A DNA stretch of 64,000 nucleotides, from contig OZ038532.1 of assembly GCA_964036665.1 (NCBI GenBank), positions 10,992,537-11,056,536 on the forward strand. Direction: 5' to 3'. The notes below the pieces were generated by a model that did no database searches, was not told the DNA's origin, and worked only from the letters and a program-made list of their open reading frames with translations. Positions within the stretch are counted from its first letter, which is position 1. Every line of letters begins with the position of its first letter. The translations under genes were made by a program, and so were the position numbers. This DNA comes from Gordius sp. MW1. Lineage: Eukaryota > Nematomorpha > Gordioida > Gordea > Gordiidae. Shown here one piece after another: positions 53,336 through 64,000 of the stretch.

Positions 53336-54950
53336 CAAATTGGTAATGTATTTTAAAATATAAATATATTATAATTAAACTATGGCCTTAAAACTATAAA
53401 TGCGTGTGCTCACTTAGATTGATATACTAAATAATATATTTTTATAGAATAGTTTTTATGAATGATAAATTCACTAAGTAAACATGGATATTAAAAAAAA
53501 ATACAAAAGCATGGATACAAATATTTTTGCTAGATAACATGGGTGTATAAATTGTTGATATATGTAGTCTATAGTTTTAAATTAAAATCATGATAGATTC
53601 AGCAAGGTCAAATAAATATTTAAAATGGTAACCATAAGACTATTCATTTGCTTAGGTATAAAACTTTTTATCAAATCTCAAACTTATTGAAGTTTGATAA
53701 AAAAAATTTAATAAATTGCAAACTAAAATATAATGTAGGTCATTTTAATAGGCCTTATTAATACTTAATATTTGATGGCAAACCTTAGTGTGATGTATGT
53801 TATATAAATAGGCATATTTATGCTACTTTTTATATATACTCTAAATACTAGCTAAAATATTTAATAGATAATACCATGGGCCAATGACAAAAAAAATTTC
53901 AATACATAAACCCTTAACAATTAAAAAAAATATGTTTTGCCCCCCCCCAAAAAACATGGCTATGCTCATGGATAATACAAAATAAGGGCTGAGATAAAGA
54001 AAATACTCAATTTTTTTATGGTGAAGTGTAACTAATGTTTGTAAAAATTATAAAAATATCAACAAGGCTGTAAGATTAAATGTAACTAATATATGTAGAA
54101 AAACAATTTTATTTTTTTTCCATATTCTTATATAAGTAATTGTCGTATATAAATATTAGGAAATATTTTTGTTGATTTTGACATTCGCTCTTATGTTTTC
54201 TTTATCTAAAACATATTAATGATATTTCAACATATGTTACCATTTATAATAGTGTTCATCACATCCCACACATTTTCTTCAGCAACCTTTAGGGTCCTAA
54301 TTAAATATAGATTTAAAATTATTTATTTGCCCATACGAAACTTGCTTTGTTGAGTCCTTCTATATTTATGAATAAGTTTTTGTGGCATTAGTCATTGTTG
54401 AGATTTAAGAGAAAGTACTAAAATACGAGTCATAAAAGACAAATAAACCTGTATATTTGCTAACTGAAACATGGGTTTCATCTAAAAACAGAAACAAAAT
54501 GATTATTTACTTGATGTTAATATATTTGGCACATTCAGATCTTGTTCTTTTGTGTCAGTGGTAGACTTAAGGATGCCTATAAGTTTGCAGGTTTATATGT
54601 TAAGTCATTACCTTTAAATTGGGATATGGTAGTTACCAATTCTGGCAAGCTTTGTTATGCACAGGATCAATCAGACAAAAGATGATCCTCCAACGTACAA
54701 AAAATTTTTTCATTGGTTTTTTGCTAACACAGTTGCAAGGTTTTCTCCCAAACTTCTGATTTTTTGTATTTAGCATTAGGATTCACTACTTTGTTTACTT
54801 GGTGAATTTATCATTCATAAGAAACTATTCTATATTAATATATTTACTATATCTATCTAAGTGAGCACACACATTAATAGTTCCAAGAGCCAAGTTTAAG
54901 TATAATATATAAATATTGTATATTAAGTTAAAATATAATACCAATTTGCT
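53336..54950. mobile_element. Element with long inverted repeats, host of a nested MITE
   Basis: The left arm 53336-53500 (…GTGTGCTCACTTAGAT…, AATGATAAATTCACTAAGTAAAC) is the reverse complement of the right arm 54783-54950 with scattered differences. The 1.28 kb interior is AT-rich and lacks a recognisable transposase. The MITE at 53875-53970 is inserted inside. Confidence 0.65.
53875..53970 (+). mobile_element. Short CATGGG MITE, internally deleted
   Basis: The degenerate ends CATGGGCCAATG and CATGGCTATGCTCATG bound 96 bp and are flanked by a perfect 8-bp duplication, GATAATAC (53867-53874, 53971-53978). It is nested in the long-inverted-repeat element. Confidence 0.8.
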
Positions 54951-55643
54951 AAAGGATGATATAATTGGTTAATAAGTTTCGATTTTATGACACATATTGA
55001 ATCATATTTTGCGAAAGTGCCAAATGATTTTATTGGTTTTGATCACTTGTATTTTTCATCACTTGTACAGAAGCGAAAATTTGCATTATTTTAAAAAAAT
55101 TATAAATTATGAGCAATTTAGAAATCAAGCTAAACATTCTCCACTTTTGGGTGACATTTTTCCTATCGTAAAAACGCGTCGCTTAAACGTTCTCCTACCG
55201 AACGAAAATAAACAACGCATCCGCGTTTCTTAAATTTTTGCTTGCTTGATTACAAATAAACAAACAACAATGCACCATTTTTTAATTTTATTCCCATTTT
55301 ATAAGCACATGTTCTTGTGGGTACCAAACTGCAATATTATATCTTGCTTACACATTTTCAAATTAAGAGAATATTTCAATATCCCATTGTTTGATCTGGA
55401 TTTATGTCATCATAGGTGGAGAAAAACTAATCCTATAACCGCAATTCCTAACCTATTAGAAATATCTTAATTTGCAGGGAATTATGACAGTTTCGCAATT
55501 ATCCGTTATAAAACAACAACCTAGACAAATTGATTAAAGAAAATTATATATCAGAAAATCAGTCGGGGTAGGGCACAAAAACAAGTATGAAAGTTGGGCT
55601 TGGGCGAGGTAACTTAATCCAACCAGCGGTCATTAGCTATTCT
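54951..55643. other. AT-rich DNA, no gene supported
   Basis: Two short + ORFs (54997-55233, 55246-55470) carry no recognisable motif and their composition is like the surrounding DNA. Confidence 0.4.
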
Positions 55644-55814
55644 CTTCTTCTTCTTTATCAGTTATTTGGTCTCACTGTCATGAAAAAGTCATTCGTCATA
55701 TGGTCGAGCTTAGTATACCCCAAGCTCCACCGTATCATTCTCATCTCTGTGGCTTGTAATAGCTTTTTGTGGTGTTTAATGCCCATGTTTCACTTCCATA
55801 GAGTAACACCGGTC

Positions 55815-56869
55815 TTACGATGGATTTGTAAGTTTGGTCTTCAACCAGATTGGCATTTTATTGTCGCACATTACACCAGATATACTTCGCCATTTAAGCC
55901 ATCCTTTTTGGATCCGGGCATTGACTTCTGTTGCGCAACCTCCCTCTTGATGTAGCATCGAGCTGAATGTAAACCTGTCTACTTTTGGGTACTTTAGGGG
56001 GTCATCCAGCGATGGGGTGCTTGCACCGTTCATTTCCATGTATACCGTTTTTCGATCGTTGACTTTTAAACCATATCCAGCTAAGCGCTTTGACCACTTT
56101 TCGGCTTCTTCGAATACTTTCTCCCTTGTTTCCTCGCATAGTACTATATCATCGGCATATAGCATACACCAAGGCGCTAGCTTTTGAATGTCCCTCGTTA
56201 TCGTGTCTATAATTATATTAAATAAAAAGGGACTTAAAACAGAGCCTTGATGTAATCCAATATTAACCCGAAAAGGTTTAGAGTCTCCAAATGTAGTCCT
56301 AACGCAAGAGTTTGAGGCTTTATAAATATTTTTCATAAGCCGTATATATGCGTCAGGGATATTTTGTTTCCTCGGGCACCACCATATTAAATCGCAAGGG
56401 ACCGTGTCATAAGCTTTCTCCAAGTCGATAAATACCATATGTAGGTCTTCCTCTTTTCACCATACTTATCCATCATTTGTCTTAGTGCGAAGAATGGGTT
56501 GATAGTGGATTTACCGTTCACAAATCCGAATTGATTAGCCGATATATCCGCCTCGTTTTTCAGCCTTGTTACTAAGATCCTTTCCTTAAGCTTCAAGGAG
56601 TGGCAAGTTAGCTTAATACCTCTGTAATTGCCACAGTCTTGAGGGTCTCCTTTGCCTTTAAATAAGAGTATAATCGTACTTACGCTCCATTGATTAGGAA
56701 TTCGCTCTTCTACCAATATCTTGTTAAGGAGGTTCGTCATGGTGGTGACTCCTTCTTCACGACATCCGAGCAATGCTTCCATAGGTATTCCATCTGGGCC
56801 ATTTGCTTTTCCTATTTGCAACTTGTTCATTTGTGTCCTAACTTCATCTTCCTGAAAGAGTTCGACCAT
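55815..56869 (-). pseudogene. RTE reverse transcriptase, two frames
   Basis: 56869-56387 holds the RT fingers (GKANGPDGIPMEALLG, CGNYRGIKLTCHSL, NQFGFVNGKSTINPFFALRQ). After a frameshift at about 56440, 56438-55815 continues with MVFIDLEKAYDTVPCDLIWW, GLHQGSVLSPFLFN and the intact catalytic MLYADDIVLCEE. The C-terminal domain is truncated after WLKTKLTNPS. This copy is closer to the relic at 19158 than to the one at 43136. Confidence 0.9.
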
Positions 56870-57271
56870 TCTTATGTTTGGCTCAATTTTGGGAAGGGAA
56901 TCCTTGTCATTTGCAATATTCTTAAAATATCCTTTCCACCACTTCTTTCGGCTTGAATAAGGTTTGACCCTTCTCGTTTTTGTCTATTTTAAGAACTCCG
57001 ACATCGCGACTTTTCTTCTCCCTTATATTGGCCAATTTGTACATAAGCCTATCGCCCCCTTTATGATCCAGTTTGTTTGCCATCTCGGTGTAGGCGGCAT
57101 TCTTAGCTATTGCAACGCCTTCTTTGCGGCCCTCTTTGCGTCCCTATACTCTTGATAATCCTCCGGCTTTTTTGACTTATGCCATCGTCTATATAGATTT
57201 TTCTTTCTTTCGATGAAACCCCTAACCGATTGATCCCACCACCATAGTTCCTTATTCATAGCTTTGCCTCC

Positions 57272-58403
57272 TTAGGTCTGTCCTAGAACATGAATTGCTG
57301 TTTCCTTAATGTCCTTAGATAGCGTCTCCCAATCGCCGTCTACGCCCCTTTGCAACTTCCTTGCACCCAAGAGTGAGGAGGCTTTTTGATGGTATTCTTC
57401 GTTCGTCGACGTATCCTTTAGCCTTTCGTATGGAATTCGAGGTTCATATACCTTTCTTCTTTCGGGGAATACTCTTCTGTCAAAATTCATAACAAGGGGA
57501 CGATGTTGCCTGGGGATTTCTTCTCCCGGTATTACTTTGCAATCCTTGATACTCCATAAGTCTTTTCGCCGTATAAGCAAATAGTCAATTTGACTAAAAT
57601 GCTTCCCACTTCTATAGGTCACAATAAGATCTTCGCGCTTTTGAAAATAGGTGTTAACGATCGCCATGTCATATGCTTGGGACCATAGCCTCCATGATTG
57701 CGTTCATACCCGAGGGGATCTTTCCCTACGTGAGCGTTGAAATCTGCCCCAATAATTAGCCTTTCTTCTTGCCCTATTCCTTGTATTTCCTTTTCCAATG
57801 AATCGAGGAATATGTCTTTCTCTGATTCCAAACACCCAATTTGGGGAGCATACGCGCACATAACGATTAGGAGGCCCCCTTGATCTGCAATCTTCACCCA
57901 CATTAGCCTGTCAGAACAACGCTTGACTTCCACCACCTTGTCCTTGAACAATTCGCTTAGAACGATACCGACCCCGTTTCTACGATTTGGTGACCCACTG
58001 TAGAAAAGCTTGTATCCTTTTCCAAATTTCCGAGCTTTCGTTCCGTTCCACCTCGTCTCTTGTAGACAGGCGATGTGTACCTTTCTTCTTTTTAGCATTT
58101 GTGGGACCTCGATGCTCTTCCCCGTCAACGTTCCCACATTCCAACACGTTATTCGCATTCTTTCAACAACTAATTTTCTTAACCGCCTTCGTTGTGAGTT
58201 GGGCATGAACCCTAGTGTATTTTTCACATTGCACGGGCGGGGTATGCAGTGAGCGTCGTTTGTGGAGGACGTCCTAGCCTTTTCTTGTAAAATCTTGTTT
58301 GAAATTATCATAATTTTGAAGTTGGTTTTTATAGCCGGTTTCCGACCTGACGCCAACCTTCCTCTTTTTGCACACGGACTTGGGACCGTCGTAGGTAGTG
58401 TAT
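57272..58403 (-). pseudogene. RTE endonuclease, two frames
   Basis: The upstream frame has ITCWNVGTLTGKS, ACLQETRWNG and LIIGADFNAHVGKD. It is shifted near 57680, after which 57667-57272 continues with MAIVNTYFQKREDLIVTYRS, QIDYLLIRRKD and HRPLVMNFDRRVFPERRKVY. The shared order with 43193-44244 shows both are remnants of one ORF that ran through endonuclease into RT. Confidence 0.88.
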
Positions 58404-58419
58404 GGTCATTAGCTATTCT

Positions 58420-59370
58420 ATAGAAAGCAAAATAAAAGTCCTTTACAGAAGCATAATCCACAGCCATTAAAAATCCGTATAAGTTTCCATAGCGATTATA
58501 AAAAAGCCAAACTGGACAAGACAGGACAACCAAAAAGAAGCCCATAAATGGATAGCAATTAAAATGCCTTATCACCCCCACCCCCCCCCCCCTGTTTAAG
58601 AAACGTCCATGTCCAAAATTATAAATAGTCCTAATCTCAGATGTGGTTAAATTTGTTTCGACTGAAAAGAGACAGTATATACACTTCCCATCTCCCCATC
58701 GAGCAAATTCCTGAAAATAATACTGGTGTCGACGTGTTTGCAATATTTACCACCATCATTCTCTTTCACTTTATTGAAATATTTCAAACTCTACATAATT
58801 GGGCCTTTTTATAAAACTCTTGTAAACAATATCTCTAGGCTTAACCAGAGGAGAAATGCCCTTCAAAACAATAATTTTATTTTATAAGTTTAATATATAT
58901 TTCTTTTAATTATTCGCATTAAGCCTCGCCAAAAATTATTGTCATCAATAGCTTAATCAAAGCTGGAAACTCAATAAATTTTGCTTATCACGCATTGACA
59001 CAATTTGCGCCTGATTCATTAACCTTACAAAATGATGCCGAATAGAATGCTCGTTGTTCAAAATTTATTTTTAAAAAAATTAGTACAAATAATCTTTTAT
59101 CATTAATTCTTGATAGCTTATGTCGATTTCATATTCTCAAAAATACATGTATTACGAAAAAATAATATAATATTATTATCAAAATTGTTGTTTATATTCA
59201 CTAGATGAACAAAAAAGAAAATGACAAAAAACAATTTGTTGAACAAAATCTATAAAATTTCGGGTTTTAATAAAATATTTTTATTATGTTAATCCATTTT
59301 ATAAGAAAGATTGATGAAGATGCGGTAAGTATAAAAAAAATTAATTGATTATTATTGAAACATTTTCGGT
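58420..59370. other. AT-rich DNA between LINE and coiled-coil gene
   Basis: GCCCATAAATGGATAGCAATTAAAA at 58541-58565 is another end of the foldback family at 2720-4850. The rest is AT-rich with no gene. Confidence 0.45.
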
Positions 59371-62300
59371 TTAAGATGGATTGTGTTTATTTTTGATTCT
59401 TTTTTTCGCACCTCCTCTGGTAAGGTCCAAAGGTGCCAGACAAGATGTGACACTGGATATGGTTGCCGAACTTATTGTGTCTATACATTCAATATTCTGA
59501 TCTTTTTCATCGTTCAATAGGTTAATGTCATTGATAAAAGACTTTTTTAAATTCATAATCTCCGTTTCCCCATCTTTACCTTCATGAAAAATGCCTAAAG
59601 CTTGGCCCAATTCAAATATAGCTGAGGTAGATGTGGGCGTCGTCGGGCTTAGCATATCACTGAGCCCATGCCCAAAAAATATACTTGTTTGATCATCGCC
59701 ATTAGTCATGATGTTAACACCGTTCTCATCTTCATGTTTAACGTTTCTATCATTATCTTGTCTAATTGAGTTTTCAACTTTCTGATCGACATTTAAAGGC
59801 ATTTTAATGTGGCAATCAGGTTTCCATAGTAACCCGGCATGTTCTTGAATTAAATCCGTAACGCATTGCGTTCTCTTATCCAACTCCAACCGTTTCAACT
59901 CGTGAGCTTTAATTCGTTTCCTGAGAGCTAAACATATTATATTTACAAACAAACTTGTTATATTTACAAAACAGTAAACTAATCCATTTTTCATCAATTG
60001 CAAGGGCGTAGCCAGCATTGGAATTAGAGGGGGCAATAATGATTTAGGGAGGGGTAAAATTATCATTTTTTGAAATTTTAGCTATAATTTTAATAAATTT
60101 TTGTTTTAGAAAGGGGCAGTCGCCCCTCCCTGCCCCCTTTGGCTACGCCCATCAATATGTAAATGTGACTTTATACAAATCCGAACTAAAATTCAAAAGC
60201 GACTCAAGAGAATGATGAGGATAATTTATTAATGACTTTTATAAACATTAATAGATTTAATTATAATAATTAAAAAAAAATGCGCGCTCCTAAGCAATTT
60301 AAAGTTGCTAAAAATTAAAGGGATTTTACCTATTAATTCTCGTCTATTTTTTTCTCGCTCGGCAATCAAGCAATTTTGGTGATGCGTTAGCTTCTCTTTC
60401 AACTTGGGTATTAATCCCAATTCCATCACGATGAAGGACAAATGCTTGGAATCTTTTAAAAGCAATTTAAATTAAATACATACACATTTAAAGTTGTTAC
60501 ATTCAATCATTTGTGCAAATTCTTGAGAATGTTGGGGAGGTAGGGTATCTTTAGATATCGCCTTTTGAATATCGTCCAGAATGGCTTTAATTTCTTGAAT
60601 AAAGTCTGGGAGCAAGTCAAGGTTTCCCATTTTTTTCCAAAAGCAAAGAGTCTCTATTAAAATTTTTAATTGAAGTTAATAAGTTTATAGTTTAAAAAAG
60701 TAAGCGCATAAACAAAACTTTTCTCTGGGCGACAGATATCGAGTCCTATATTAAGCTTTTTTTTACTTCTGACAAAAAAGGTGGCTCTAAATTTTAGATA
60801 ATTGTACCCTGTCCTCGTTAATTAATCTAACGATTCATTTATGTGCATTAGTCATTTAACATAAAGGTATATGTATTATTAAAATTAAAAAATATCTTAA
60901 ATTCAATGTAGGGGAGACCGGGGCTATCGTGTCCATAAAATTTCAAAGAGGCCTGGACAAAACATATTAACCTATTTTCATATACTTTTTTCAGAAAAAT
61001 GTTCTTGTCAGCAGTGTTTATAAAGGGGAAAAAAATTATAGCAACACAGATAATAGATTGTTAGTAATAAGGGTTCAAAAAAAAGACAACTTGTATAAAT
61101 TCGAAAAATGCCCGGGGCTATTCTTATCCCTAAGCGAGGCTATATTATCCTTTGTATTATTTTGTATTTAAACTTAATAAACCTTTGATTAAAAGAAATT
61201 TAACTCCTAAATTAACAAAATTATGACCACACACATTGTTTAAAATGCTTTTTCTATTGTTTACAATTTTGACATATAAAAAAATATCATTATTGCAATA
61301 AGATCCATGTGCTTTTGTAATGTTTTGTATTTAAACTTAATAAACCTTTGATTGAAAGATATTAAACTCCTAAATTAAAAAAATTATGACCACACACATT
61401 GGTAAAAATGCTTTTTCTATTGTTTACAATTTTGACATATAAAAAATATCTTTATTGCAACAAGTTCATGTGCTTTTGTAATGTTTTGTATTTAAACTTA
61501 ATAAACCTTTGATTGAAAGATATTAAACTACTAAAATAACAAAATTATAACCAACACATATTGTTTAAAATATTTTATTGTTTACAATTGTGACATATAA
61601 AAAATATCTTTATTGCAACAAGTTCATGTGCTTTTGTAATGTTTTGTATTTAAACTTAATAAACCTTTGATTGAAAGATATTAAACTACTAAAATAACAA
61701 AATTATAACCAACACATATTGTTTAAAATATTTTATTGTTTACAATTGTGTGTTGTAGATGTCACAAGGCAAATAGCTATATGAAGCTAATAAAGATGAA
61801 TAATTATCAAAAAAACATGTGATATTCTGTTCATTAAAACTAGTGGCCCTCAAAATGCTGGTTGGTTCTGGGGTCCTTAATGATATTTAAGGGTTTCTTT
61901 TAATAAAAGAGGTGAACCAATCAGCACCTGCTGATTCATATTCAGCCCATGAATTAGGCATTGATAAATTAAATTGTACTGCCATTTGATAAGCCAAATA
62001 CCTAACCTTAACAAAATTGAGCATAAAAAATTGATATAATACTTGTTTGGGGGTCAAGCCTGAATAAAGCTTTGCCCCCTTTATAAGGTATGATGCTAAT
62101 TTTTCCTCCTGCTCCTTATCAAATATCACTCTTGTCTTACGTTCCTTAACAAAAGATTCTCCCTTTTTGAATTTATAGTGATATTTTTTTAAAGTTGAAT
62201 AGCTAAAGTTTGTTTGTTTAGCTATATGTTTTAAGCTAATCTTTTGTTTCATAGCTTTATAGATTTCACTTTTGATGTTATTATCTTGAACAAAATTGGT

Positions 62301-63238
62301 CTTTCGTTTGTAATTTCGCACCATTTTTAAATGAATGAATCAATTATAGATAATTATAGCCCCGCTCTCAATAGCCCCATGACTAAAAAAATTTTTTGCG
62401 AGTTGTTTTAAGATAGTCATCTTCAACAAAATTATTTATTCCGAGTGGATTTTTATAGAAAAATTCATACGTTTTTACCTAAAATTAGTTTCGAGCTTAG
62501 AGATTAAATAGTTTCAAAGTTATTAGCAAAATAGAAAAATTAGAAAAAGGAGCTTTTAGCCCCGAAAAACCTTATTTTCTCTCTTACTTTTTCCCTATAT
62601 AATTTTTTCCAAAAATTTTTTAAGTATGATATGCGCCTTTATAAAGTACACTTTGTATATAAATTTGACTGGGTACAAATTAATAACATGGAAATTATCT
62701 GAGAAGATAAGTATAGCCCCGAGCTACGTATAGCCCCGGTCTCCCCTATTAATTAAAATTAAATACGGGTTTTGATTTAGGTGGAACAAATCTAGTTATT
62801 GATTGTTTTTTGGATTGGCTTTCTTTACCTTTTGTTACTTAGTTGAACTTTTCAAATTAGATTAAGGCGGAATTTTAAATTTAATTAAAAATATTCAAAG
62901 TAATTTTGGGTGGGGAATTTGTAGCAAAATAGTAACTCTGTAAAAACAAAATTATTTTTATACTTTCCACTTGCAATAGGTCGTCCTCTCCGGTGCCGTT
63001 ATCATAGGCATTAGAAACAATTTCCTCGTCTAAAATATAAAGTGTAAATAGGTATGGTGCCAATTTTAAAATAATATCTTACGTTCAACTAAGCTGTCAG
63101 CAGGCTTAATGCCAAAGCTCTTATAATTTTCCGAATCCCCATTTTGGACAGGACCTTCATCGCTAGTCGTGCCATTTAAATCAACCTTGTTTGCCGTCCT
63201 GCTCAATCGCTTAATTTGATGCTGAAGTATGGATTGAC
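59371..63238 (-). CDS. Unrecognised coiled-coil protein, at least five exons (5' end not found)
   Basis: Minus-strand exons with matching phases and GT-AG sites are 63083-63238, 62964-63029, 60501-60653, 60330-60452 and 59371-59927, giving about 351 codons to a TAA at 59371. I do not recognise the family. The middle is helical and charged (LPDFIQEIKAILDDIQKAIS, IPKLKEKLTHHQNCLIAERE, LRKRIKAHELKRLELDKRTQ), probably coiled coil. The C-terminal part is low-complexity Asp/Asn/Ser-rich, ending in a basic AKKRIKNKHNPS. The intron between 60452 and 60501 is only 48 bp. The 2310-bp intron 60654-62963 contains a pogo element, and intron 59928-60329 contains a MITE. An in-frame ATG at 60628-60630 could instead start a 269-residue form. 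Upstream exons may lie beyond the window. Confidence 0.65.
60001..60150 (+). mobile_element. CATGGGCGTAGCC-family MITE
   Basis: The ends CAAGGGCGTAGCCAGC and TTGGCTACGCCC, with the same interior as the copies at 26186 and 42080. Flanks ATCAATTG and ATCAATAT may be a decayed target duplication. It is located in an intron of the coiled-coil gene. Confidence 0.75.
61160..61753. repeat. 160-bp tandem repeat inside the pogo element
   Basis: TTTTGTATTTAAACTTAATA begins units at 61160, 61323, 61483 and 61642, giving periods of 163, 160 and 159. The last two units are virtually identical over their shared length, so expansion is recent. Confidence 0.88.
61765..62324 (-). pseudogene. Pogo-type transposase, N-terminal DNA-binding part
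   Basis: The start is MVRNYKRKTNFVQDNNIK, followed by a psq-type helix-turn-helix (MKQKISLKHIAKQTNFSYST) and the CENP-B-like second half ending AGADWFTSFIKRNP. The 145-codon ORF stops at 61887, but one base over the frame goes on as ISLRTPEPTSILRATSFNEQ to about 61765. This is the normal continuation in pogo/Tigger proteins, so an indel truncated it. Transposase catalytic residues are missing. Confidence 0.85.
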
Positions 63239-63901
63239 CTAAAAAAATGTTAATATTTTAGATTATTCCACAGTAACTAATAGAGGCAAAAAAGAAGAGG
63301 ATTTGGCCCTCTTGTAGCCTAAAATTAATATTTGATATTGCGAAAGAACTTCGATGATGCAAAATAACAATTATCAAATATTAGGCATATAGTCATGTTT
63401 ATCCATTAATAACGACGCATATTTTTTTTGGGCTTAGTATAACACAAAGTTCAAATTTTAGTTTATGTGATTGAAAGAAATTAAAGAATTATGCGTTTTT
63501 TATCTTGATGGCATGATGGTTAGATCGCCTAAATTGTTATAGAAGTATAACACCTTGCGATTAACTGCCGTTGAATTATGAAATAATAATAATTTACGCA
63601 TCGTTTTTTTAGTCTATATATGATAATGATTTAGTGTCAAATTCTATTCGGGATTTTTTTTTCAATGAGGCTAAATACATCCATAGCACAATTAACAATT
63701 GATTTGATCGTCATATTCCCCCCCCCCTCTAATTTTATAAGCAATCCATGGGATACCTGCAGAGGAAAATTTATACCAATTGTAATAATTATATTAAGTA
63801 TTTTTACTCATCATCAAAAAGGGCAATTATAGTAATTTGCCAAAGAATCTCATATATTGGAGCCAGATCGGCTATATAATATTGCAGAATATAAATAAAA
63901 C
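63239..63901. other. AT-rich DNA upstream of the last exon seen
   Basis: No further exon of the coiled-coil gene could be identified with confidence. A C-run lies at 63720. If the gene has more 5' exons, they are short or beyond the window. Confidence 0.4.
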
Positions 63902-64000
63902 TCGGGCCTTCGGCCCTCGTGGGAAGGGGGAGAAGGGAAGGGGAGTAGGGGAAGGAAAGAGGGGATGGGGGAACTCTTCTATACTCCGTATAAACGTAGC
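63902..64000 (-). repeat. Inverted copy of the hairpin-bearing repeat at 5186-5276
   Basis: ACTCGGGCCTTCGGCCCTCG followed by a GGGAAGGGG-rich tract and TACTCCGTATAAACGTAG is the reverse complement of the left copy. It is cut by the window edge. Confidence 0.75.

Larger units (their letters stand above)
55644..58403 (-). mobile_element. RTE-type LINE with perfect 16-bp target duplication
   Basis: GGTCATTAGCTATTCT lies at both 55628-55643 and 58404-58419. In minus orientation the element starts ACACTACCTACGACGGTCCC and ends TGATAAAGAAGAAGAAGA. It is about 320 bp shorter than the copy at 43136 because part of the C-terminal region is deleted. It carries endonuclease and RT in several frames. 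Confidence 0.93.
60911..62746 (-). mobile_element. Pogo-like transposon with TA target and internal tandem repeats
   Basis: Perfect 17-bp inverted ends GGGGAGACCGGGGCTAT/ATAGCCCCGGTCTCCCC are flanked by TA on both sides. The element is 1836 bp. It keeps an N-terminal transposase fragment (61765-62324), but the DDE catalytic domain is absent and is replaced by a 160-bp tandem repeat tract. It lies in the large intron of the coiled-coil gene. Confidence 0.88.

Noticed and set aside
62938..62963. 26-bp intron GTATAA…TTTACAG in the coiled-coil gene
   Set aside because: The same donor fits the acceptor at 60654 in phase and yields a continuing helical protein, while the 26-bp option ends at a stop after about 18 residues. 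RNA evidence would settle it.

Overview
This 64 kb window comes from an AT-rich invertebrate (metazoan) nuclear genome. The evidence is spliced animal genes (glyoxalase I and an ABCB9/TAPL-type lysosomal peptide transporter), captured pieces of the animal genes flightless-1 and NOB1, and a dense load of eukaryotic mobile DNA: Helitron, Ty3/gypsy, RTE LINEs, hAT, pogo/Tc1, FLYWCH-MULE and several MITE families. Several genes use unusually small introns of about 36-48 bp, so many exons fall below simple ORF detection. The species cannot be named from sequence alone.

Layout. 1-2090 (-): N-terminal half of a Helitron Rep/helicase running off the left edge, with a 20-residue repeat tract. 2339-5276: a pogo-like MITE, a large foldback repeat with an LTR fragment in its loop, and a hairpin-bearing repeat that recurs inverted at the right edge. 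5702-13944 (+): a rearranged Ty3/gypsy element. It has gag, protease and RT-RNaseH on +, then a 3 kb inverted pol copy, then processed fragments of host flightless-1 and NOB1 mRNAs in permuted order, then the element's own pol tail, polypurine tract and 3' LTR. 14-19 kb: hAT relics, a gypsy integrase fragment and a foldback element. 19.16-21.4 kb (+): a decayed RTE LINE. 21793-23025 (+): a complete six-exon glyoxalase I gene. 24-24.6 kb: an RTE fragment holding a MITE.

26353-36040 (-): a nine-exon ABCB9-like half-transporter with an unusual insertion of about 195 residues in its nucleotide-binding domain and a possible alternative last exon at 25628-25796. 36-43 kb: MITEs and non-coding DNA. 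43136-46219 (+) and 55644-58403 (-): two RTE elements with target-site duplications. 46401-47231: a short hAT derivative. 49328-52020 (-): a FLYWCH-MULE gene whose 5' half is an array of ten homologous in-frame exons separated by 36-40 bp introns, arranged as a higher-order repeat. 52-55 kb: foldback and tandem repeats. 59371-63238 (-): five exons of an unrecognised coiled-coil gene, with a pogo element in one intron.

The two most unusual structures are the retroelement carrying permuted host-mRNA fragments and an inverted pol copy (5702-13944), and the tandem-exon gene (49328-52020). Glyoxalase I and the transporter are convergent and appear to be ordinary host genes. Most of the rest is mobile DNA in various states of decay.
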